64,000 nucleotides of DNA, from positions 1,054,001 to 1,118,000 of the forward strand of contig NZ_CP054020.1 in the NCBI RefSeq assembly GCF_013282625.1, read 5' to 3'. A model generated the notes under the pieces. The model saw only the letters and a list, made by a program, of their open reading frames with translations, did not search any database and was not told the DNA's origin. The DNA comes from Thiomicrorhabdus xiamenensis. GTDB lineage: Bacteria > Pseudomonadota > Gammaproteobacteria > Thiomicrospirales > Thiomicrospiraceae. This document shows, one piece after another, positions 47,107 to 55,896 of this stretch. Position 1 is the first letter of the stretch. Every line of letters starts with the position of its first letter. The translations under genes were made by a program, and so were the position numbers.

Positions 47107-47583
47107 ATGAATAAACATCCGATGACCAAAGAAGGCGCTGATGCGCTTAAAGAAGAATTAAACCGTTTGAAAAAAGATGAGCGTCCCCGTATTACCGAGG
47201 CGATTGCCGAAGCGCGAGAGCACGGTGACCTGAAAGAAAATGCGGAATACCATGCCGCACGCGAACAGCAAGGGCTGGTGGAAGCGCGTATCAAGCAAAT
47301 AGAAGGCATTCTTTCGCATTCTCAGGTTATTGACGTCACCAAGCTGCCGGATAATGGCAAGGTGGTTTTTGGGGCGACCGTTACTTTGCTTAATCTGGAT
47401 ACTGAAGATGAGGTGACCTACAAGATTGTCGGAAACGAAGAGGCGGATATCAAGCATAACAAAGTCTCTGTCAGTTCCCCGATGGCGCGCGCCTTGATCG
47501 GTAAAGAAGAGGGCGATGAGGTGCAGGTTCAGGCGCCGGGCGGTAACATCGACTATGAAATCGTTGAGGTGCAATATATCTAA
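47107..47583 (+). CDS. greA: Transcription elongation factor GreA
   Basis: A 158-residue GreA with the N-terminal coiled-coil domain ([50 protein letters not shown], including the Asp-Leu-Lys-Glu-Asn tip) and the C-terminal FKBP-like domain (ISSP-type [19 protein letters not shown]). It stimulates transcript cleavage by backtracked RNA polymerase. AAAGGAG precedes the ATG. It follows carB as in many gammaproteobacteria. Confidence 0.97.
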   Translation: MNKHPMTKEGADALKEELNRLKKDERPRITEAIAEAREHGDLKENAEYHAAREQQGLVEARIKQIEGILSHSQVIDVTKLPDNGKVVFGATVTLLNLDTEDEVTYKIVGNEEADIKHNKVSVSSPMARALIGKEEGDEVQVQAPGGNIDYEIVEVQYI

Positions 47584-47834
47584 AGGCACGCTTTTGTGTC
47601 TGATAGAGATACGCTGTTTCCGTAGCTTGTGTTGATAAGTGACGCTTTTTATCACAGCAAATATGAACTAATACACTTACGTTTTTTAGATGATAGATTA
47701 GCTGTTCGTTGGATAAATAATGTTTATAAGCATTTCATTATTTTCTAACATCAAGCGGGTTGCAATTTGGGGTGAAAAGAGTCAGAATTGACGCGTTTAA
47801 GCGAAAACGATTAAAACCTCGGAGTTTACATTAA

Positions 47835-48188
47835 ATGAAAAAGATGACTTTGAAAGCTCTATTCATCTCAGCAGCGGTAGCTATGTCAGCTAACGTACAA
47901 GCTGAAGATGTATACAGTCAGTGTCTGGCGGATGCGGAAACCGTAATCGCAACCGCAAAGAAAGATGGTAGTACAGCAGCAAAAGCAGTAGAACAAAAAA
48001 CTACTGTTGAGCAATGCTATGCTGAAGTTGATAAAATCGAAGCAAAATACGGTGACAAAACTGTTGCTGTTAACCCTTCTTCGGTTATGACTCCAGAAGA
48101 TCGCCTTAAGTGGTCTAAATTGATGGATGCTATCGACGCTAAGAAGTATAAAGGTACTCGTTACCTGATGGCAGCCTACTACCGTTAA
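47835..48188 (+). CDS. Small exported protein of unknown function
   Basis: A 117-residue protein with a signal peptide (MKKMTLKALFISAAVAMSANVQA, cleavage after about residue 23) and two cysteines in the mature part (SQCLAD, EQCYAEV) that could form a disulfide or bind a ligand. The rest is Ala/Lys-rich helix, with no recognised family. GGAG precedes the ATG, and a terminator lies just downstream, so it is a single-gene transcript. About 250 bases upstream hold only the promoter region; I see no clear motif there. Confidence 0.7.
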   Translation: MKKMTLKALFISAAVAMSANVQAEDVYSQCLADAETVIATAKKDGSTAAKAVEQKTTVEQCYAEVDKIEAKYGDKTVAVNPSSVMTPEDRLKWSKLMDAIDAKKYKGTRYLMAAYYR

Positions 48189-48218
48189 TTAAAACGGAAA
48201 GAATACAGTTATTGCGCT

Positions 48219-48245
48219 AAAAGCCGGTCTTTTGACCGGCTTTTT
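48219..48245 (+). terminator. Intrinsic terminator after the small exported protein
   Basis: AAAGCCGGTC, loop TTTT, GACCGGCTTT followed by a T run, a strong intrinsic terminator. Confidence 0.9.
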
Positions 48246-48307
48246 GTTTTTCATTTATCGTAAAATTCGTCAGTTTAAAATAATTTGGAAATCCGAGAAA
48301 ATCCCAA

Positions 48308-49105
48308 ATGAGCAAAAATCTTTTCAGTACCGTTTTAACTTGCCTGCAAGAGGCGGATCTCAACCGTAAAGTGAAGCAGTTAGATCAGCTTCTACAGGAC
48401 TGGACCGAAGACCGTTTCGATATAACGCCAACCGAAGAGATTATCCGTATTCCTGATCCAGGCCGTCCGTCCAAGCCGGAACTGGTTTCGCCCAAAAAAT
48501 TGCCGCGCCGTGGATTGGGCACAACAGAAGGGCATGCAGCTCTAATGCACTCCATAGCCCATATTGAATTTAACGCCGTTAATCTCGCACTGGATGCGAT
48601 TTACCGCTTTCAGGAGATGCCGCGACAATACTACGGTGATTGGTTGGGTGTGGCCGGGGAGGAGTCTTATCATTTCCAGATGGTGCGCGAGCATCTTTTT
48701 CATCTGGGGTATGAGTACGGGGATTTCCCGGCGCATGACGGTCTGTGGATGACGACTTACCAGACAGATCATAATCCCTTGGTGCGGATGGCGCTAGTGC
48801 CAAGAACGCTGGAGGCCAGGGGGCTGGATGTGACACCGGCGATGATACAGAAGTTACGTGCCATCGGTGATAAGCGCGGCGTGGAAATTCTCAAAATACT
48901 GTTGCGCGACGAGATCGGTCATGTCGAGGTCGGTACACGCTGGTTCCGTTACCTTTGCGAGCAGAGAGGAGTCAATCCATTCAAGACCTTTCAGGAGATT
49001 ATCGAGCAGTACTTTCATGGTGATTTGCGCGGACCCTTCAATATCGAAGCGCGCCGTGAGGCGGGCTTTAGCGAGCAGGAGATTCAATGGCTGGAGTCTT
49101 TATGA
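48308..49105 (+). CDS. DUF455 family ferritin-like protein
   Basis: A 265-residue protein with the DUF455 pattern: PDPGRPSKPELVSPKKLPRRGLGTTEGHAALMHSIAHIEFNAVNLALDAIYRF, then GEESYHFQMVREHL, and DEIGHVEVGTRWF near 205-217. The paired Glu and His residues on successive helices are those of a ferritin-like di-metal site. It could be an oxygenase or oxidase, or a metal-storage-related protein; the family has no firm assignment. The gene is single, between a terminator and the ROK kinase gene. Confidence 0.85.
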   Translation: MSKNLFSTVLTCLQEADLNRKVKQLDQLLQDWTEDRFDITPTEEIIRIPDPGRPSKPELVSPKKLPRRGLGTTEGHAALMHSIAHIEFNAVNLALDAIYRFQEMPRQYYGDWLGVAGEESYHFQMVREHLFHLGYEYGDFPAHDGLWMTTYQTDHNPLVRMALVPRTLEARGLDVTPAMIQKLRAIGDKRGVEILKILLRDEIGHVEVGTRWFRYLCEQRGVNPFKTFQEIIEQYFHGDLRGPFNIEARREAGFSEQEIQWLESL

Positions 49106-49218
49106 TCTCTGGCAGTTCGCCGTTTTATTATAATTGACGGTAATAAAACCAATTGATTACTAAGTAGGTCGTGGTAGCCGTTGATGTTTTTTTATTCTTT
49201 GGTGTGTAAAGGATTGGT

Positions 49219-50130
49219 ATGCGGCTTGGAATTGATTTAGGCGGAACCAAGATTGAGATTATTGCCTTGGATCACTCCGGCAATGAAGTTTATCGGCAGA
49301 GGATTGCGACGCCACAGGGAGATTATGCTGCAACTCTGGATGCGGTGGTTCAATTAGTCGAGAAGTGCGAAACCAACTTAGGAAGAAAAGGTTCGCTTGG
49401 TGTTGGTATTCCCGGTGCTTTGTCGAATACGACAGGGTTGGTCAAAAACGCCAATTCGATCTGTCTGATCGGCCAGGATTTGAAAGGGGATCTTCAAAGA
49501 CGTCTTCACAGGGAGGTGTTTGTCGCGAATGACGCCAACTGTTTTGCGCTTTCCGAGGCGGTAGACGGCAGTGCAAAAGGCGCTAAGGTTGTTTTTGGCG
49601 TCATTATCGGCACCGGCTGCGGCGGTAGTGTCGTTGTGGATGGTCAAACTCTGAATGGTGTTAATCTGGTGGCCGGAGAGTGGGGGCACAATCCTTTGCC
49701 CTGGTCATGCGCAGAACAGCATTTTTCCTGTTATTGTGGCCACAAAGGCTGTATTGAGACGTTTCTTTCCGGTAGTGCGTTCGAAAAACATTTTCAGCTG
49801 CGTAGCGGGCAAAGTCTTAATGCCGAGCAGATTGTTGCCTTAGCTGAACAGGGGAATCCTCTGGCTGAAGCGATGTTGCAGGATTATGTGGTCTGGATGG
49901 CGAAAGCTTTGGCGTCGGTGATTAATCTGGTCGATCCGGATGTTATTGTTCTCGGCGGTGGTATGTCGAATATACATCGCTTGTACGAAGAAGTACCGAA
50001 AATCTGGGAGCAGTGGGTTTTTACTGATGAACCCGTGTTAACTCAACTTTTGCCGCCTGCTTTCGGTGATTCAAGCGGGGTGCGTGGTGCGGCGTGGTTG
50101 GCAAATACCGTTTTAGCGGATAATAAGTAA
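49219..50130 (+). CDS. ROK family sugar kinase (fructokinase/N-acetylglucosamine kinase-like)
   Basis: A 303-residue ROK protein. The ATP-binding start is RLGIDLGGTKIEIIALD, the catalytic Asp lies in the FVANDANCFALSEA region (about 100-113), and the zinc motif is EWGHNPLP followed by FSCYCGHKGCIETFLSG. These fit N-acetyl-D-glucosamine kinase (NagK) and Mak-type fructokinase; the sugar cannot be fixed from sequence alone. No sugar transporter lies nearby. The next gene follows 11 bases later, so the two are probably co-transcribed. Confidence 0.88.
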   Translation: MRLGIDLGGTKIEIIALDHSGNEVYRQRIATPQGDYAATLDAVVQLVEKCETNLGRKGSLGVGIPGALSNTTGLVKNANSICLIGQDLKGDLQRRLHREVFVANDANCFALSEAVDGSAKGAKVVFGVIIGTGCGGSVVVDGQTLNGVNLVAGEWGHNPLPWSCAEQHFSCYCGHKGCIETFLSGSAFEKHFQLRSGQSLNAEQIVALAEQGNPLAEAMLQDYVVWMAKALASVINLVDPDVIVLGGGMSNIHRLYEEVPKIWEQWVFTDEPVLTQLLPPAFGDSSGVRGAAWLANTVLADNK

Positions 50131-50141
50131 GAAGGAAAAAT

Positions 50142-50477
50142 ATGCTGAATATCGAGACGTGTGAAGAATTGCAGAACTTAAAGCAGCAGAGTGAGGCTTT
50201 GCTGGTTCTGTACGGCGGTAGCGAGTGTAATGTCTGTCATGCGATTAAACCGATGTTGATCGACCAGATTTCCGAGCATTATCCAAAAATGCAGATGGCC
50301 TATATCGATTGTCACAAAACGACCGAAGTCTGTTCGCAGGAAGGTATTTTTTCATTGCCAGTGGTACAGGTGTATTTTACCGGGCAGAAATTTATCGAAG
50401 AGGTGCGCAGCTTTAGTTTGCAGAAGCTGCGCGATGATATACAACGACCGTATCAGATGCTGTTCAGCGAGGCTTGA
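50142..50477 (+). CDS. Thioredoxin-like protein
   Basis: A 111-residue thioredoxin-fold protein with an active-site-like CNVC in LYGGSECNVCHAIKPML, and the cis-proline strand SLPVVQVYF. The CxxC is atypical compared with the CGPC of thioredoxin, and three further cysteines follow. It may act in thiol redox control or in an unfamiliar partner reaction. It is coupled to the ROK kinase gene by an 11-base gap. Confidence 0.8.
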   Translation: MLNIETCEELQNLKQQSEALLVLYGGSECNVCHAIKPMLIDQISEHYPKMQMAYIDCHKTTEVCSQEGIFSLPVVQVYFTGQKFIEEVRSFSLQKLRDDIQRPYQMLFSEA

Positions 50478-50498
50478 TTTCGGGAATTTGCAAACCGG

Positions 50499-51359
50499 TT
50501 AGCGTTTGCCGTCACCGCCCGCTTTGCTTAAGAGCTTATCAAGAGTCCGGTTGGGAAGCAGCCGTTTCAAAATGGCAAATGCTTTGGTCGGCACTGTCAC
50601 TCTATAACGGATCCGAGCCCGTTTGCTTTGCAAAGAATGAATAAGGGCTTTGTAGACGGCCTCAGGCCCTAAAGTGAAAGGCGCGCTCGGCCCGACGGTT
50701 TCCAAACGGTTTATCATTGCCTGATATTGCTCTTGATGTGCGCTGGTGTCCGGATTAATCCATTTTTTAAACTGTTCAAAAGCATTCTTTCTGAAGTCTG
50801 ACAGAATCGGTCCCGGTTCGATCAGACTGACTTGGATATTGTCTTTTCTAACCTCCAGCCGCAAAGTATCGGCAAACCCCTCGATAGCGAATTTGCTGGC
50901 ATTGTAGGCACCGCGATATTGCATCGCAGCGAATCCCAGAATTGAACTGTTGTAGATGATTCTCCCTTGTCCCTGCTGACGCATGATCGGCACGATTCTA
51001 TTGGTCAGCTCCTGCGTTCCGAAGACATTGGTTTCAAACTGGTGGCGCATGGCGTCGCGACTTAAGTCTTCAACCGCGCCGGGAAGTCCGAAAGCACCAT
51101 TATTGAATAAGGCATCAATCTTACCGCCACTTAATTGCAGCGCCTGTTCAAGCGCCGTTTTAATCGAATCGCTGTCCGCCAGATCAAGTTGGATTGCGGT
51201 GAATCCCTCTTTCTGCAAGCGTTCAACATCCTGCGGATTACGGGCAGAGGCGATGACGCTGTAGCCAGCTTGATCAAGCTGTTTCGCACAGTAATATCCG
51301 ATGCCGCTGGAACAGCCGGTGACTAAAATCGTACTTGGGGGTAAAAGGCGTTGGTTCAT
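50499..51359 (-). CDS. Short-chain dehydrogenase/reductase
   Basis: A 286-residue classical SDR. The nucleotide motif is TGCSSGIGYYCAKQL, NNGAFG forms the NNAG equivalent, and the catalytic set is Ser in YNSSILG and Tyr-x-x-x-Lys in AYNASK. The following LIEPGP matches NAD(P) binding. The C-terminal region (VPTKAFAILKRLLPNRTLDKLL) is like that of YbbO-type SDRs. The substrate is unknown. It converges with the thioredoxin-like gene, with only 21 bases between their ends. Confidence 0.88.
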   Translation of the reverse strand: MNQRLLPPSTILVTGCSSGIGYYCAKQLDQAGYSVIASARNPQDVERLQKEGFTAIQLDLADSDSIKTALEQALQLSGGKIDALFNNGAFGLPGAVEDLSRDAMRHQFETNVFGTQELTNRIVPIMRQQGQGRIIYNSSILGFAAMQYRGAYNASKFAIEGFADTLRLEVRKDNIQVSLIEPGPILSDFRKNAFEQFKKWINPDTSAHQEQYQAMINRLETVGPSAPFTLGPEAVYKALIHSLQSKRARIRYRVTVPTKAFAILKRLLPNRTLDKLLSKAGGDGKR

Positions 51360-51463
51360 GAAGGGGTCTGGTTTGTCTCTAATAAGCTGTATTTTATACT
51401 ACAACTAAGTGGAATTGATTAAGCGAGAGGGTGATTTGCTGTGAACGCTCAACGCAGATATAA

Positions 51464-51487
51464 AAAAAGCCGCAATTGCGGCTTTTT
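51464..51487. terminator. Terminator after trxA
   Basis: A perfect 24-bp palindrome (AAAAAGCCGCAA and complement) with A and T runs at the ends. It lies 15 bases after the trxA stop and can work for the minus strand; no plus-strand gene ends here. Confidence 0.88.
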
Positions 51488-51501
51488 CGGCGAAAAATCG
51501 C

Positions 51502-51876
51502 TTATTGTTGTTGCTCTTGCTGGGCTGCAGCGACATCTTTGCGAACTTGTTCCATATCCAGTTCACGCAGTTGTTTGATACCTTCTTCAAGTGCATTCCC
51601 AGGAATGGCGCCTGGATTTGAGAAAACAACGATTTTTTCGCGCATAAAGACCAAAGTTGGAATTGAACGAACCTGGAACATCGCCGCCAGTTGCTCTTCT
51701 TCTTCAACATTAACTTTGCAGAATTTAATGTCTGGGTGCTTTTCCGCTACTTCCGAAAATACCGGAGCAAACTGTTTACAAGGACCACACCATTCAGCCC
51801 AGAAATCAAAAATAACGATATCGTTATTGCTAATTGTGTCTTCAAATTGCTCGGTTTTTAGATCGATAACGGCCAT
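51502..51876 (-). CDS. trxA: Thioredoxin
   Basis: A 124-residue thioredoxin with the active site DFWAEWCGPCKQFAPV and the conserved cis-proline loop (VRSIPTLVFM). It carries a C-terminal helix and a Gln-rich tail (AAQQEQQQ) beyond the usual 108 residues. It reduces protein disulfides in the cytoplasm. I use the ATG at 51876 with AGGA upstream; a longer frame from 51915 is not conserved. It lies 90 bases after fumC on the same strand. Confidence 0.93.
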   Translation of the reverse strand: MAVIDLKTEQFEDTISNNDIVIFDFWAEWCGPCKQFAPVFSEVAEKHPDIKFCKVNVEEEEQLAAMFQVRSIPTLVFMREKIVVFSNPGAIPGNALEEGIKQLRELDMEQVRKDVAAAQQEQQQ

Positions 51877-51966
51877 AGTGGTTCCTTTTAAAGTTTTAAA
51901 AATTTCAGGCAACATTGTAACAACTCAAATATTGCCTGTAAGCATAAATTGGCTGCGTTTCCGCCT

Positions 51967-53367
51967 TTAATCTACCTTAGGATTTCCGCCTTCGGTCAAT
52001 AGGGCAGGATTGAGATACTGCTTAAGCGTCGCTTCATCCAGTTCCGTCATTTCGAGAGCGACTTCCAGAACAGGACGACCAGAAGCATAGGCTTCTTTTG
52101 CGATGGCTGCACCTTTTTCATAACCCACCAGTGTGTTCAGAGCGGTGACAAGAATCGGGTTAACCTCCAGAGCCTGATTGATGTTTTGCTGATTGACAGT
52201 GAAACCTTTAATGGCCAGATCTGCCAGTTGAATACTGGCATTAGAGGCAATCTCGATGCTTTGCAGCAGGTTGAGCGCAATCATCGGTAACATGACATTC
52301 AGCTGGAAGTTACCCGCTTGAGCACCGACCGTGATGGCCGTATGGTTACCCATAATCTGAGCGGCAACCATGCACACTGCTTCCGGAATGACCGGGTTGA
52401 CCTTGCCAGGCATAATGGAGCTTCCCGGCTGCAGTGCCGGCAATTGAATTTCGCCAAGTCCGGCTAATGGCCCGGAATTCATCCAGCGCAGGTCGTTAGC
52501 GATTTTCATTAGGCTGGCGGCAAGCACATTCAACTGACCGCTGAGTTCCAGAGCGCTGTCCTGCGAGCTCAATCCGATAAACAGGTTGTCCATCGGTTCG
52601 AAATGAATGGCGGTAATCGTTGCCAGATTGGCGCAGACCAGTCGGCTGAACTGCGGATCGGCATTCACTCCGGTACCGACCGCCGTACCGCCTTGAGGCA
52701 GTTTCTCAATGCGTTTCTGAGTGTCTTTGAGGCGGGCGATATTATCTTCGATTTGTGCACGCCAAGCGGAAAGTTCCTGGCTAAGCCGAACTGGCATGGC
52801 ATCCATCAGATGCGTTCTTCCGGTTTTGACCACGGCATCCAGTTCCTGTTCACGATCCTTGATGACATCGCAAAGATGACGTAAAGCCGGTAGCAGCTGT
52901 TCTTCCAAAGAAATCGCTGCGGCTACGTGAATACTGGTTGGGATAACATCGTTGGAACTTTGGCTCATATTGATGTCGTCGTTCGGGTGAACTTCGGTTC
53001 CGGTTAGCTTTTGTGCCAGAGAGGACAAGACTTCATTGACGTTCATATTGGTGCTGGTTCCAGAGCCGGTCTGGAATACATCGATCGGGAATTGATCCAG
53101 ATAGCCGCCTTTGATCACGGCATCCGCAGCTGCTTGAATGGCTTCCGCTTTTTCCTCGCTTAATAGACCCAGTTCGCGGTTGGCATCAGAACAGGCGAAT
53201 TTAACAAAGCAAGCCGCTTTGATAAAACTGGTTGGCAATGGGGTTCCACTGATTGGGAAATTATTGATCGCGCGTTGCGTCTGGGCTCCGTAAAGGGCGT
53301 TTTCAGGAACTTCCAGGGTTCCCATGCTGTCTTTGACTGTGCGGGTTTTAGCTGAGGAATGTGTCAT
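51967..53367 (-). CDS. fumC: Class II fumarate hydratase
   Basis: A 466-residue fumarase of the aspartase/fumarase superfamily. The signature GSSIMPGKVNPVIPE, TGSGTSTNMNVNEV near residue 100-113 and VKTGRTHLMDAMPVR are present. It converts fumarate and malate in the citric acid cycle and needs no iron-sulfur cluster. The length is that of E. coli FumC. Immediately upstream lies a long noncoding region. Confidence 0.95.
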   Translation of the reverse strand: MTHSSAKTRTVKDSMGTLEVPENALYGAQTQRAINNFPISGTPLPTSFIKAACFVKFACSDANRELGLLSEEKAEAIQAAADAVIKGGYLDQFPIDVFQTGSGTSTNMNVNEVLSSLAQKLTGTEVHPNDDINMSQSSNDVIPTSIHVAAAISLEEQLLPALRHLCDVIKDREQELDAVVKTGRTHLMDAMPVRLSQELSAWRAQIEDNIARLKDTQKRIEKLPQGGTAVGTGVNADPQFSRLVCANLATITAIHFEPMDNLFIGLSSQDSALELSGQLNVLAASLMKIANDLRWMNSGPLAGLGEIQLPALQPGSSIMPGKVNPVIPEAVCMVAAQIMGNHTAITVGAQAGNFQLNVMLPMIALNLLQSIEIASNASIQLADLAIKGFTVNQQNINQALEVNPILVTALNTLVGYEKGAAIAKEAYASGRPVLEVALEMTELDEATLKQYLNPALLTEGGNPKVD

Positions 53368-54169
53368 GGTATTTCGTCTTTTAAATGTTAAGCGTTGTCG
53401 TTTAGATTAAAAATCGGGTTTAGCTCGGGTATTTCAAAGGTCTGACAAATCAGAGGCGAGTAAATGCGCATATTTTACGCAGTCTCAGTGTAAAAACCTA
53501 GTGAGATTTGCTACGAATCAGGTTATTCAAGCCGTATTGAGCGGTAAATTCAGAAATAAATTGATTTGAGTAAATTATGGTAAAAGAAATGGACTCTTTA
53601 CTTATAAAGTCCGTTACATTGGGCGCATAAAGTTGCAGAGGTTGGGGACGGATGCCAAGCGGAGATGCCGGATAGACCGCATTGCGTAAGGTTCAGATTG
53701 CTTGGGCCGCTGTTCGGAACGCCGTCGAAGTCCAAGAAGATCGCTTCGGCCTGTAGTGAAAATCCGCAGAATTTCTTGGTAAAAATGATTCGTTTGAGTT
53801 GATTGTATATTATTGAAAATAATAATAAAACTGATCTTTTTACGTACCCTGGTGGTATAATTTTATCAGTAGTTTTTGATTTTCTCCCGGCCGCGATGGC
53901 GGAAGCTTGGCGAGTGTTTAATTGTTTGCCCATTCTTGAAAATCGGCTCCTTAAGCGTCTATTTTCTGAGTAATCGCATTCGGCAAGCGTGAGTAAAGTT
54001 TACTGAGATCATAAAAACGGCTTAAATCCGCTTTATCTGCTCGAAAATTCCTTGAGGATTTAGCTTCTCTTGGGAATAATTCAATTAATAGTAACTTCTA
54101 CGTATTTGGTTTGCGCGGTGTTCTTTGAACCGCTATCAGATAGTGAAATAGTTTAAAAAGAGTATTTTC
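53368..54169. other. 802-base noncoding region, structured, candidate small RNA and long leader
   Basis: No protein gene is convincing here. Bases 53617-53760 can form an extended fold: GACGG pairs with CCGTC and GCCAAGC with GCTTGGGC, with an inner GCGG/CCGC hairpin. The same stretch carries about five GGA trinucleotides. An extended -10 promoter (TGGTATAAT at 53853-53861) then leads into a roughly 300-base leader before the response regulator. A minus-strand frame at 53598-53933 crosses this and looks spurious. The RNA is a hypothesis only. Confidence 0.4.
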
Positions 54170-54817
54170 ATGTCAGAAAAAATTACAATTGTATTGGCTG
54201 AAGACCATTCATTAGTTCGCGCAGGCTTTAAATCGATTCTTGAAGCACATGATGATCTGGAAGTTATCGGTGAAGCGGAAGATGGCTTGGAGTGTCTGGA
54301 ACTGGTTCGCAGCAAATCTCCGGACGTTCTGCTATTGGATCTGTCTATGCCCAAGCTAAGCGGAATGAATGTTATTAACCACATCAAAAAACGCTATGCA
54401 GATACCAAAGTGATCGTGTTGACCGCAGCCGAAACGCTGAGTGTATGGCGCGATGTTCTGGATCTTGGGGTTTCCGGGTTGTCGATGAAATCCGTCTCTC
54501 CCAAAGAGTTAACCAACGGCATCCGTGATGTTTACCATGGCGGCACCTTTATCCATTCCGAAATTCAGCCATCGCTTGAAGCGGCGGAGGGTTTGAAAAA
54601 TCGCCGTTTATCGGTACGTGAAAAACAGGTGGTTAAATTGGTCGCCGAAGGCTACAAGACCAAAGAAATTGCCGAAATTCTGGAGATCTCCGACCGAACG
54701 GTTTCCAAACACCGTGAAAACCTGATGTCAAAATTGGGAATCGATTCAACCGCGGAACTGACTAAGTACGCCAATGAAGCAGGCTTGACTCGAGTCGGAC
54801 TTGAAGAGATCGAATAA
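54170..54817 (+). CDS. NarL/FixJ family response regulator
   Basis: A 215-residue two-component regulator. The receiver domain has the acidic pocket (LAEDHSLVRAG), phosphoacceptor Asp in DVLLLDLSMP and Lys in LSMKSVSP. A LuxR-type HTH follows at about 143-205 (RLSVREKQVVKLVAEGYKTKEIAEILEISDRTVSKHRENLMSKLGI). No histidine kinase gene is adjacent. The HTH is the class found in NarL, UvrY/GacA and LuxR-like regulators, but the target is unknown. A terminator follows at 54844. Confidence 0.9.
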   Translation: MSEKITIVLAEDHSLVRAGFKSILEAHDDLEVIGEAEDGLECLELVRSKSPDVLLLDLSMPKLSGMNVINHIKKRYADTKVIVLTAAETLSVWRDVLDLGVSGLSMKSVSPKELTNGIRDVYHGGTFIHSEIQPSLEAAEGLKNRRLSVREKQVVKLVAEGYKTKEIAEILEISDRTVSKHRENLMSKLGIDSTAELTKYANEAGLTRVGLEEIE

Positions 54818-54843
54818 GTAAGATGTTTCCAGCGCCGTAAAAA

Positions 54844-54870
54844 AGAAAAGCTCCGTAAAGGGGCTTTTCT
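54844..54870 (+). terminator. Terminator after the response regulator gene
   Basis: AGAAAAGCTCC pairs with GGGGCTTTTCT around a GTAAA loop, then GATTTTG. It lies about 27 bases after the response-regulator stop. Confidence 0.75.
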
Positions 54871-54897
54871 GATTTTGTGCACTAGAGCGTCCAGATT

Positions 54898-55584
54898 TCA
54901 AGAATTGTTGCTGGAGGAGGTTTCAGTACTCTCTTCTACAGTCTCTGGACTGGTTTCGATACCGAGATAATCATTACGGAAATTTTCCAGGCCGCTTTGT
55001 ACCAGTTCATAGGTCTGGTTGATTGTTCCTTCGATTTCATCGTTGATTACGTTAAGGTCACCGAGAAAGCTTTTAGCTTGTTCAAAACCGGTGCTGATAC
55101 CGTTGCCGATCACTTCCATAAAGCGGTTAATTAATTCTTCCCCTTCGAGTTCGGGGTGGGCATTTTGAAAACCTCCAAGGAAAGCGGTTGTTCCCTGGAC
55201 AATCCGCTGCGCAGTGTTTTCCGGACTCCAATAATCCATACCGCCTTGCTGTTGCATAGCTTCTGCACTGATCGGGTCCGTAGCGTCTTCGTCCAGTCCA
55301 AGGTCGATGCGCAGCTGTTTGTTAATTTCTTCAATGGCACTTTGAAAACTGATTTTCAGAGCCGATTGAGGGGCTTGTGTTTTATCGCCGAAAAGCGTGG
55401 CTACAAGGTTAGCCTGCTGTTCGAATTTTGCGGCGGCGGGGTTGGTGGCAACACGCTCTTTGGCCTGTTCGGATGCCTGTTCCGGCAAAACCAGTGTTTT
55501 ATCGATACCGCGGCCACGGTTATCCTGAGCGGCATCGTTACTTTTTTGATAGGCTTGCAGCGCGCCAAATGCTTTGATATCCAT
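54898..55584 (-). CDS. DUF5610 domain protein
   Basis: A 228-residue soluble, acidic protein with a flexible N terminus and a helical central domain (MDYWSPENTAQRIVQGTTAFLGGFQNAHPELEGEELINRFMEVIGNGISTGFEQAKSFLG), characteristic of DUF5610 proteins. It ends in a low-complexity Glu/Ser/Thr tail. No signal peptide is seen. Family function is unknown. The ATG at 55584 has GAGG upstream; a longer frame from 55656 is less likely. It is a single gene between converging and diverging neighbours. Confidence 0.7.
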   Translation of the reverse strand: MDIKAFGALQAYQKSNDAAQDNRGRGIDKTLVLPEQASEQAKERVATNPAAAKFEQQANLVATLFGDKTQAPQSALKISFQSAIEEINKQLRIDLGLDEDATDPISAEAMQQQGGMDYWSPENTAQRIVQGTTAFLGGFQNAHPELEGEELINRFMEVIGNGISTGFEQAKSFLGDLNVINDEIEGTINQTYELVQSGLENFRNDYLGIETSPETVEESTETSSSNNS

Positions 55585-55896
55585 TGCGATGACCTCGTTT
55601 TTAAATGTTACTTTTAGTGTACTCTTTTGCCGAGCGTCTGAATTGACAGTTGTCAATCGCGGCGCGCAGTGGCGAATTTCTATTTTGTTTTATTCGCAAC
55701 TTTATTATCGGCAATTGTTTGAAATACTTGAGAAAAATTCATGATTATTTGTCGCTTGCGGATCGGAATTAGCAGAGAAATTTTTCCTGAAAACTGGTAT
55801 GATTCGCGCATTTTAAAAAATACGGTATTACAGCGGTTCTCAGTAGCGTAGAACACTGCTTGAACCGGTATCTGTCGTAAAACTAAGGTTGAATTT
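55585..55896. other. Noncoding region between the DUF5610 gene and prfB
   Basis: About 310 bases. An inverted repeat ATTGACA-GT-TGTCAAT lies at 55642-55657, upstream of the DUF5610 gene, and could be an operator. An extended -10 sequence (TGGTATGAT, 55795-55803) about 95 bases before prfB is a plausible prfB promoter. No gene is seen. Confidence 0.45.

Noticed and set aside
53617-53760. 6S RNA, RNase P RNA or SRP RNA
   Set aside because: None of their conserved core sequences is present; only an unassigned structured RNA is proposed.
53598-53933. 111-codon minus-strand frame in the fumC-response regulator gap
   Set aside because: No ribosome site and no family pattern; a HAD-like DFDGV string appears by chance within the structured region.
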